From: a virus
Reading direction: 5' to 3' (one strand)
Length of the DNA: 35,357 nt
Virus record (IMG/VR): IMGVR_UViG_3300010354_000266
Coordinates: 1 to 35,357 of that record
Of this stretch, positions 31,075 through 35,357 are shown in pieces (positions within the stretch are counted from its first letter, which is position 1; each line of letters starts with the position of its first letter). The notes below the pieces were generated by a model. It searched no databases. It saw nothing but the letters and a program-made list of their open reading frames with translations, and was not told the DNA's origin. Made by a program: the position numbers and the translations under genes.

Positions 31075-32079
31075 ATGAAATATATTATAATTGACACGGC
31101 AAATCTCTTTTTCAAGTCTCGACACATTGCTAGTCGTAGCTCTAGCGAATGGGAAAAAGTGGGCATGGCCCTTCATCTAACACTAAGCGGAATACAAAGC
31201 ATTGTTAGAAAATTCGGAGATCAGAATCAGCATGTTGTATTTGCATTAGAGGGTAGAAGTTGGCGTAAGGATTTCTATGAGCCCTATAAGCGTAATCGTC
31301 AGGTAAAACAAGCAGCACTGACTCCTGCTGAACGGTCTCTAGACGAGTTATTTTGGAAAACATACGATGAATTTACAACGTTTTTACGAGGATCTACAAA
31401 TACTAGTGTTCTTCAATGTGATATCGCCGAAGCAGATGACATTATTGCTCGATTCATTCATCTTCATCCCAACGACGATCATTATATTATTTCCAGTGAT
31501 AGCGACTTTGTTCAGTTAATTGCATCTAATGTTAAGCAATACAATAGTATTAGTGGTCATTTGATCACGCTAGATGGCTATTTTGATGAGCGTCAGCGTC
31601 CTGTAAAAGATAAAAAAACAGGAGAGTATCGAGTTCTCGGTGATCCTGGTTGGCACTTATTTGAGAAATGTATGAGAGGGGATACCAGCGATAATGTATT
31701 TACAGCGTACCCTGGTGTTAGAACCAAGAGTACCAAGAACAGTGTAGGATTGCTGGAAGCATATGCTGATAGAAACACTCGTGGATTTACCTGGAACAAT
31801 CTTATGCTACAACGTTGGACCGATCATAACGGTGTAGAACATCGAGTATTGGATTGTTATGAGCGTAATCGTACACTATGTGATCTTAGTGCTCAGCCAG
31901 AAGAAGTCAAGAACAAAGTAGATTCTGCTATAAAACAGGGACTAAGAAGAGAGCATATCTCTAATGTTGGAATTCGTTTTATGAAATTTTGTGGGAAGTA
32001 TGAACTTGTCAAGATTGCTGAAAGCGCTGAGCATTATGGTCGTTGGCTAAATCGTGAATATCAAGGAGAACTTCTATGA
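31075..32079 (+). CDS. rnh: FEN-type 5' nuclease (T4 Rnh / RNase H family)
   Basis: 334 residues from the ATG at 31075; the longer frame from 31018 would translate a promoter. FEN-family acids are visible: D7 in YIIIDTANLFF, the ALEGRSWRKDFYEPYKRNR arch-entry block, DIAEADDIIARF, ISSDSDFVQL and MRGDTSDNV. T4 Rnh (305 residues) removes RNA primers from lagging-strand fragments. The same role is inferred, in support of the polymerase and clamp. It has a textbook sigma70 promoter (TTGACA, 17 bp, TACAAT) ending about 28 nt before the ATG. Confidence 0.9.
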   Translation: MKYIIIDTANLFFKSRHIASRSSSEWEKVGMALHLTLSGIQSIVRKFGDQNQHVVFALEGRSWRKDFYEPYKRNRQVKQAALTPAERSLDELFWKTYDEFTTFLRGSTNTSVLQCDIAEADDIIARFIHLHPNDDHYIISSDSDFVQLIASNVKQYNSISGHLITLDGYFDERQRPVKDKKTGEYRVLGDPGWHLFEKCMRGDTSDNVFTAYPGVRTKSTKNSVGLLEAYADRNTRGFTWNNLMLQRWTDHNGVEHRVLDCYERNRTLCDLSAQPEEVKNKVDSAIKQGLRREHISNVGIRFMKFCGKYELVKIAESAEHYGRWLNREYQGELL

Positions 32080-32237
32080 TGACTACTAAAGACGCTCTTC
32101 AAGCACTATCTAGAATACAAATTACGCAACAAGAACATGTCGAGATTTCAAATCTTATCAAAAAACTTATGATGGATATTGAGATTCTGAAAATAGAGTT
32201 ATCCAAATATGTTGACATTAAAGATAAACAGGTGTAA
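32076..32237 (+). CDS. Small hypothetical protein (53 residues), coiled-coil-like
   Basis: The ATG at 32076 overlaps the nuclease stop (ATGA). AAGGAG at 32063-32068 lies 7 nt upstream, a strong ribosome site. The product MMTTKDALQALSRIQITQQE... is a single helical heptad-like chain (EISNLIKKLMMDIEILKIEL). It could be a small interaction partner. No function can be assigned. Confidence 0.65.
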   Translation: MMTTKDALQALSRIQITQQEHVEISNLIKKLMMDIEILKIELSKYVDIKDKQV

Positions 32238-32246
32238 TATTTAATC

Positions 32247-32702
32247 ATGACAATTATAGCAAAACCAATCGTAAAAGATCAACTATGGGTTCTTACCGAT
32301 GGACAATCAAAGATCGGTAATATTGAGCATGATCAGGGTCTGTATCGTGTAAAGATTGGCGATCATGAGATCTCGGTTGAGAATAAGCGAAGTATTCAGC
32401 GTATTGCCAAAATTGAGTTCGAACATCCTAGTAATATCACAACTACTAGCAAGATTCCTTATGCTCGTTGGCCTGTACATACTACTCCTCATAATAACAT
32501 GTATGATGTTAAGAGAAAGATTCATCTCTATACTGATGATTCTAAGAGCAAATGCTATTACGCTGCCGGGTATTTTGCTCTCAAGATGAATGATGTATGG
32601 AGCGTAGAGTTCTGTCCTAAGTATATATTTATTAGTCGCTATCCCTATCACGGACCCTATCTTACTCAGGAACAAGCAAATAATAGCATAAATAATGTAT
32701 GA
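32247..32702 (+). CDS. Conserved phage protein, unknown function
   Basis: 151 residues. The sequence TIIAKPIVKDQLWVLTDGQS at the start and the C-terminal run KCYYAAGYFALKMNDVWSVE, then FCPKYIFISRYPYHGPYLTQ, look like a protein that recurs in many marine phages. The core is beta-rich with several conserved aromatic residues. I know no function for it. It is part of a run of coupled small genes that continues to 33596. Confidence 0.72.
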   Translation: MTIIAKPIVKDQLWVLTDGQSKIGNIEHDQGLYRVKIGDHEISVENKRSIQRIAKIEFEHPSNITTTSKIPYARWPVHTTPHNNMYDVKRKIHLYTDDSKSKCYYAAGYFALKMNDVWSVEFCPKYIFISRYPYHGPYLTQEQANNSINNV

Positions 32703-32887
32703 TTAATGTAAAGCGATTTATAGACAGAGTATCACGAGTAGATGCTAACTCTAATCGTGACTTTGTTATGCCCGTTGAGGAAGCCAGAGCACTTAGAGAT
32801 GAAATTGCTCATATTTTGGCGGATAAGATCATGGTCAAGGGAAATGACTCAATGATTGAGGTTGAGATTAAAGGCGGTAAATTTTAA
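32699..32887 (+). CDS. Small conserved-looking phage protein (62 residues)
   Basis: Coupled to the previous gene (ATGA) and the next (TAATG). The sequence has a helical start (VKRFIDRVSRVDANSNRDFV), a middle helix (VEEARALRDEIAHILADKIM) and an ending strand (MIEVEIKGGKF). It contains no Cys or Trp. It looks like a small complete alpha/beta domain. Function unknown. Confidence 0.65.
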   Translation: MINVKRFIDRVSRVDANSNRDFVMPVEEARALRDEIAHILADKIMVKGNDSMIEVEIKGGKF

Positions 32888-33177
32888 TGTCTAGAACACA
32901 ACCAAAAGTTCTGCTAGAAATGGTAGATAAACGAACCTATAAATCTGATCAAGTTCTAGAAGCTAGCGGTATATGGGCTATTTTCTTTGATGGGCAACCA
33001 ATAAATTTAAAAAATCAACACTATCTAGATAGTAATGCTGTGCCCAAATATAAAAAGACAAGTTTCAGTAACCCAGGACATGCTAGAAATCTATGCAAAA
33101 AGTTAAACATTCAGTTTAAAACGGATAAGTTTACTGTGGTGTTTATGAACAGCGGAACGGTGGTTTATCCTGATTAA
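32887..33177 (+). CDS. Conserved-looking phage protein, unknown function
   Basis: 96 residues, coupled by TAATG on both sides. The pattern is beta-rich: GIWAIFFDGQPINLKNQHYL, then KYKKTSFSNPGHARNLCKKL and FTVVFMNSGTVVYPD. Conserved-looking Gly-His and Asn-Pro-Gly turns are present but no catalytic triad. It might be a small nucleic acid or protein binding domain. Nothing more can be said. Confidence 0.62.
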   Translation: MSRTQPKVLLEMVDKRTYKSDQVLEASGIWAIFFDGQPINLKNQHYLDSNAVPKYKKTSFSNPGHARNLCKKLNIQFKTDKFTVVFMNSGTVVYPD

Positions 33178-33596
33178 TGAGCCTTTTACCAACCAGAGAA
33201 GAAATTACCATTAAGGTTTTGAAGGAGTTAGACGATAACGGCCCTGAATCTATTAAAGAAGCTCTAAGAACGTGGTGGGTAAATCCCAGAGAGCATGGTG
33301 GATTCAGACTTACAACTGATGGAATTTTAGCCTTTCAGAGAGCTAAATTGACTCAATATGAACTACCACTGATAAAAAGAGAAGATTTGGATCCTTCATC
33401 AACTACAGGACCTCCACAAGAATCATGGTCACGAGTAGTACTAGCATTACAGCATAATCTAACAACTCCCTATTTTTTATTCAGACATTCAGGAAAGATA
33501 ACAGTTATAGTATTTGATGGTAGAATTGCAAGTATATGTATGCTTTACGGATCGGTATATGACTACATACTAAGTATCATGAAAATGGAAGAATAG
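33177..33596 (+). CDS. Hypothetical protein
   Basis: 139 residues and last of the coupled run (TAATG). It begins with two helices (TREEITIKVLKELDDNGPES, IKEALRTWWVNPREHGGFRL). TTDGILAFQRAKLTQYELPL follows, where a winged-helix-like layout is conceivable. The second half is beta-rich (TPYFLFRHSGKITVIVFDGR). No motif is diagnostic. A gap of 125 bp without a terminator follows. Confidence 0.62.
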   Translation: MSLLPTREEITIKVLKELDDNGPESIKEALRTWWVNPREHGGFRLTTDGILAFQRAKLTQYELPLIKREDLDPSSTTGPPQESWSRVVLALQHNLTTPYFLFRHSGKITVIVFDGRIASICMLYGSVYDYILSIMKMEE

Positions 33597-33721
33597 AGGT
33601 CATCGTATCAATGTTCTCACACGTTAATATTAATACAGTCATACAAGTTACGTGTTCAGCGAGTATGACCGTGGTCTCGATAAGGGATTAGTGGACACAA
33701 AAACTCATTAATGAGGGTATT
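33597..33721 (+). other. Intergenic region before the exported-peptide gene
   Basis: 125 bp without a convincing frame. It holds a possible stem (CGAG/CTCG enclosing GACC/GGTC, 33660-33679) and a perfect 12-bp palindrome CTCATTAATGAG at 33704-33715 that reaches into the ribosome site. No clear -35/-10 pair was found. Confidence 0.45.
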
Positions 33722-33850
33722 ATGACTAAAGTTTTAGCCGCTCTAATCGCTGGAGCATTTGCAGTAACCGCCTTTGCCGCTGACGCAAAGAAAGAAGAAA
33801 AGAAAGATGCACCAAAGGCCGAGGCCAAGAAAGAAGCAGCAAAGAAGTAA
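33722..33850 (+). CDS. Short exported Ala/Lys-rich peptide with signal sequence
   Basis: 42 residues with GAGGG directly upstream of the ATG. The first 19 (MTKVLAALIAGAFAVTAFA) form a classic Sec signal peptide: basic start, hydrophobic core and an A-F-A cut site. The mature part of about 23 residues is almost only Ala, Lys, Glu, Asp and Pro (DAKKEEKKDAPKAEAKKEAA), so it is charged and probably unstructured in the periplasm. Short peptides of this style are common in proteobacteria, especially Burkholderiales, so it may be host-derived. It has its own UUCG-loop terminator. A phage role, such as shielding the envelope or affecting lysis, is unknown. Confidence 0.75.
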   Translation: MTKVLAALIAGAFAVTAFAADAKKEEKKDAPKAEAKKEAAKK

Positions 33851-33856
33851 TTTTAT

Positions 33857-33880
33857 AAAAGGGCACTTCGGTGCCTTTTT
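33857..33880 (+). terminator. Rho-independent terminator with UUCG loop
   Basis: Stem GGCAC / GTGCC with the extra-stable TTCG tetraloop, A-rich on the left and five T on the right. It ends the exported-peptide gene at 33850 and also faces the end of the minus-strand GIY-YIG gene. Confidence 0.88.
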
Positions 33881-33881
33881 A

Positions 33882-34343
33882 TTAGTATTTTTTATGTGAT
33901 CTATGTGCAGCGTATTTTCTTTGATGAGATAAACAACAGCATTTTATTCTCCAATTTTTATGCATGTTATTACACTCATCTAATGCACATTTTCTTTCTT
34001 CCATGATAAATTGTTCTCTTTTATGATAGGGTTTTTTGGTGATTCCTTTACCATAAAGTTTTAAAATTCTGTCGCTATTTATTTGTAGTGAAGATTTAGT
34101 TTCGGTAATCAATTTTGATTCAAACGATAATGCGTCTCTTTTATGAAAGAATTCTGCAATAATATAATGTTCGAACGAGTCAAAATTTCTCTTAACATAG
34201 CTATTGGATGTAAAATAAATTTTGCCAAAATCTTCAGATGACGGTACTTTGTTGGCATATCTATAACCAATGTAAAATCTGCCGCTCGATTTTTCTATAC
34301 ACATGTAGACATATGGTAATACTTTTTCGGATTTATATATCAT
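33882..34343 (-). CDS. GIY-YIG-type endonuclease-like protein with Cys/His C-terminus
   Basis: 153 residues on the minus strand. The N-terminal domain fits a diverged GIY-YIG nuclease: YVYM (11-14) for GIY, FYIGYR (23-28) for YIG plus Arg, and a Glu in ALSFESKLI for the metal acid. The C-terminus has Cys and His spaced as in a small zinc-binding element (CALDECNN, then CCCLSHQRKYAAHRSH). This resembles free-standing phage homing endonucleases, which cut alleles that lack them. It sits alone against the direction of the neighbours with its own AATAAATA box 5 nt before the ATG, as expected of a mobile gene. No intron is visible. Confidence 0.65.
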   Translation of the reverse strand: MIYKSEKVLPYVYMCIEKSSGRFYIGYRYANKVPSSEDFGKIYFTSNSYVKRNFDSFEHYIIAEFFHKRDALSFESKLITETKSSLQINSDRILKLYGKGITKKPYHKREQFIMEERKCALDECNNMHKNWRIKCCCLSHQRKYAAHRSHKKY

Positions 34344-34348
34344 GTATC

Positions 34349-34356
34349 TATTTATT
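34349..34356 (-). promoter_or_regulatory. T4-late-like box AATAAATA for the GIY-YIG gene
   Basis: On the minus strand it stands exactly 5 nt before the ATG at 34343, the same spacing as the boxes at 3581 and 9101. It is paired with a divergent copy at 34373. Confidence 0.42.
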
Positions 34357-34372
34357 TTACTAATATCTCATG

Positions 34373-34380
34373 AATAAATA
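34373..34380 (+). promoter_or_regulatory. T4-late-like promoter box AATAAATA
   Basis: Divergent partner of the minus-strand box at 34349. It leaves a leader of about 33 nt with AAAGGA before the micro-gene cluster that starts at 34419. Confidence 0.42.
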
Positions 34381-34418
34381 ACATTGAGAAACACACATAC
34401 ACATAAAGGATTATAAAA

Positions 34419-34595
34419 ATGTTTATTACACAGTTCATGCTCAATATCCTTGAGCGTCTAGCCGAAATGTTTCCGCAAGATCATTATCAATCACGCTTAG
34501 AAGCATATTTGGCACGCCGCAGTATAACCGATGCGGCTACTCTAGATAACTACATCAAAGAGTTTGAATACAATTCTCACAAGGAACTAACATGA
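34419..34595 (+). CDS. Small protein (58 residues), DUF3563-like
   Basis: An ATG at 34419 with AAAGGA 9-10 nt upstream opens a 58-residue frame. The product MFITQFMLNILERLAEMFPQ... is helical. Its later part (YQSRLEAYLARRSITDAATLDNY) recalls DUF3563, a short family of Burkholderiales proteins with an 'R-x-x-A-Y-L-x-x-S-x-D-x-x-x-L' core. The match is by eye and weak. Codons cgc, ccg and gcg are more frequent here than in the core phage genes, hinting at transfer. Its stop overlaps the next start (ATGA). Confidence 0.6.
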   Translation: MFITQFMLNILERLAEMFPQDHYQSRLEAYLARRSITDAATLDNYIKEFEYNSHKELT

Positions 34596-34705
34596 TTACC
34601 TATGTCTTAGCAGTATTCCATAAAATTTACCTGGCCTTGGAAGTCAGCGGTCAAGCTCGTGCTCGTAGATACTTGAGCAATCATAATCCAGGAGCCTGGC
34701 AATGA
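34592..34705 (+). CDS. Micro-protein (37 residues)
   Basis: The ATG overlaps the previous stop and the stop overlaps the next start, so a complete frame of 37 residues is threaded exactly between neighbours. It begins with a hydrophobic segment (MITYVLAVFHKIYLALEV), possibly membrane-associated, and continues with the basic SGQARARRYLSNHNPGAWQ. No function is known. Translation is supported only by the coupling and the reading-frame fit. Confidence 0.5.
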   Translation: MITYVLAVFHKIYLALEVSGQARARRYLSNHNPGAWQ

Positions 34706-34809
34706 CTTTTATTAAAATACTTTATGAAGTATGGTGTACTGGATTAGTAGCCAGTCATCTTACTCGCCGAGGTAAATGGCAAAGTGCAGTTAAGTTAATG
34801 GGACGATAA
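34702..34809 (+). CDS. Micro-protein (35 residues)
   Basis: Third of four coupled micro-genes; ATGA on the left, TAATG on the right. The product MTFIKILYEVWCTGLVASHL is amphipathic to hydrophobic, then TRRGKWQSAVKLMGR is basic. The basic second half with Arg-Arg and a small hydrophobic start resembles the previous micro-protein (ARARRYL), so the two may be diverged copies. Function unknown. Confidence 0.48.
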   Translation: MTFIKILYEVWCTGLVASHLTRRGKWQSAVKLMGR

Positions 34810-34952
34810 TGATGGAACCCACTTTACTATTCACATTTGGCGTTCTTATCTTCTTGTGTGCTGTAGTAGCGATTGATGAAATGCTAGATAGCAAATTCAC
34901 TTTGGGCGAAGAATGGGATTTTGTTACTCCAAATAATCGCCGCAGAAGTTGA
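34809..34952 (+). CDS. Small single-span membrane protein (47 residues)
   Basis: The start shares bases with the previous stop (TAATG); a second ATG follows directly at 34812. Residues 5-22 (TLLFTFGVLIFLCAVVAI) form one transmembrane helix. It is followed by an acidic then polar tail (DEMLDSKFTLGEEWDFV) and a basic NNRRRS end. The topology fits a small inner-membrane protein. The stop codon overlaps the TTGACA -35 of the promoter for the next gene. Confidence 0.55.
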   Translation: MMEPTLLFTFGVLIFLCAVVAIDEMLDSKFTLGEEWDFVTPNNRRRS

Positions 34953-34978
34953 CAGCAGTATAAATAATTTTGTATATT
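34949..34978 (+). promoter_or_regulatory. Sigma70-like promoter overlapping a late box
   Basis: TTGACA at 34949-34954, 18 bp spacer, TATATT at 34973-34978. A perfect TATAAATA late box (34959-34966) is nested inside the spacer. The downstream gene at 34995 may thus have both host-sigma and late transcription. Confidence 0.58.
34959..34966 (+). promoter_or_regulatory. Perfect T4 late promoter box TATAAATA
   Basis: The only exact TATAAATA listed in the window. It lies 28 nt before the ATG at 34995 and is nested within a sigma70-like promoter. Confidence 0.6.
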
Positions 34979-34994
34979 ACACACAGGGAGACAC

Positions 34995-35294
34995 ATGATG
35001 TTTAATCAACCACTACTTTTCATTGACAGCGTACAGAATGCTAAAATGCAATTCGTAGAAAAATATGTACGCCATCCAGACCTCAAAAATGATATGATCA
35101 TCTATATCGACGCACAAAGTCGATTTTTACATAGTGCCATAGAAGCTACCAATGGAATCATATCCACTTGTATGAGAGAATTTTATCATACCAAATTGGA
35201 AAAGTTGTTGAACCCATTTAGTATTGATTGGCACAAGGCTGGTTGGGACGCCTGGATCGCACAAAATCGTGCGGAACAAAAAACCAACAAATGA
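34995..35294 (+). CDS. Hypothetical helical protein, weakly phasin-like
   Basis: 99 residues, AGGGAG 4 nt before the first ATG. The middle (AKMQFVEKYVRHPDLKNDMIIYIDAQSRFLHSAIEATNGI) resembles the phasin layout of short helices around a 'xxxYIDAQxxFxxxAI' core. The end (NPFSIDWHKAGWDAWIAQNR) is Trp-rich. Phasins coat polyhydroxyalkanoate granules in many proteobacteria; a phage homologue could act on host storage, but the match is only by eye. Both a sigma70-like promoter and a perfect TATAAATA late box precede it, so it may be transcribed early and late. Confidence 0.5.
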   Translation: MMFNQPLLFIDSVQNAKMQFVEKYVRHPDLKNDMIIYIDAQSRFLHSAIEATNGIISTCMREFYHTKLEKLLNPFSIDWHKAGWDAWIAQNRAEQKTNK

Positions 35295-35318
35295 CATACA
35301 CACACAAAGGAGAAAATT

Positions 35319-35357
35319 ATGTCTGCTGAACTATTCAACATGCCTAAAGCACCCGAA
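35319..35357 (+). CDS. Start of a gene cut by the window edge
   Basis: An ATG at 35319 with AAAGGAG 6 nt upstream opens a frame that is still open at the last base; 13 residues are visible (MSAELFNMPKAPE). The ribosome site is among the strongest in the window, so a well-expressed protein is likely. The piece is too short to identify. Confidence 0.6.
   Translation, partial: MSAELFNMPKAPE

Noticed and set aside
34790-34996. Minus-strand frame opposite the last micro-gene
   Set aside because: It lacks a ribosome site and covers a promoter and a coupled plus-strand frame with a good membrane span.
1-35357. tRNA genes, integrase, attachment sites
   Set aside because: No cloverleaf-like segment with a T-arm, no integrase motif and no duplicated attachment core was seen by eye; a tRNA scan was not possible.

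Overview
The window is a stretch of a large, AT-rich, tailed-phage genome of the T4-like (myovirus) kind. The evidence is a set of T4-type replication proteins: family B DNA polymerase (gp43 type), sliding clamp (gp45 type), clamp-loader ATPase (gp44 type), a DsbA-like dsDNA-binding protein, a gp31/GroES-like co-chaperonin and an Rnh/FEN-type exonuclease. Repeated xxTAAATA boxes in front of genes look like T4 late promoters. Almost all genes lie on the + strand, packed with ATGA or TAATG overlaps. Only phoH and a GIY-YIG endonuclease gene are on the - strand. No tRNA, rRNA, CRISPR array or transposase was found. The host cannot be fixed from the sequence. A small exported Ala/Lys-rich peptide near the right end looks proteobacterial (possibly Burkholderiales), but that is only a guess.

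Layout. 1-4588: tail/baseplate-type structural genes, the first cut by the window edge. 4609-8175: a DnaE-derived mini-protein, a small conserved gene, the GroES-like co-chaperonin, the gp44-like clamp loader, small unknown genes and a HAD phosphatase. 8172-8939 (-): phoH. 9114-11575: a late block with two conserved unknown proteins, a holin-like membrane protein and a capsid-targeted-looking repeat protein. 11618-15817: a proteostasis block of DnaJ, peptide deformylase, a ClpA-like unfoldase and an unknown protein. 15852-18479: structural protein, small genes and a glycosyltransferase ending at a good terminator. 18539-23751: a nucleotidyltransferase/DUF5661-like fusion, a 1042-residue modular protein, a Dps-like ferritin and a T4 internal-protein-like gene. 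23824-27542: DsbA-like, DNA polymerase, clamp. 27539-33596: small conserved genes plus a cytidylyltransferase, a UV-damage endonuclease and the Rnh-type exonuclease. 33722-35357: accessory micro-genes and the GIY-YIG gene.

Most unusual content. The 1042-residue protein carries about twelve V/I-x-E sites resembling T4 prohead-protease cuts, four of them written with nearly the same DNA word. It reads like a polyprotein of separate cargo modules that enters the capsid and is cut there. Three other proteins in the window start with comparable leader peptides, and a Dps-like ferritin with all four ferroxidase ligands lies next to this group. Together they suggest an internal head-cargo system. 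Other notable points are a DnaE fragment retaining only the GRGSS region, a ClpA-like unfoldase with an IGF loop that could dock on host ClpP, and several genes whose promoter box places the predicted transcript start on the ATG itself. All functions are assigned by reading motifs; no database search was run.
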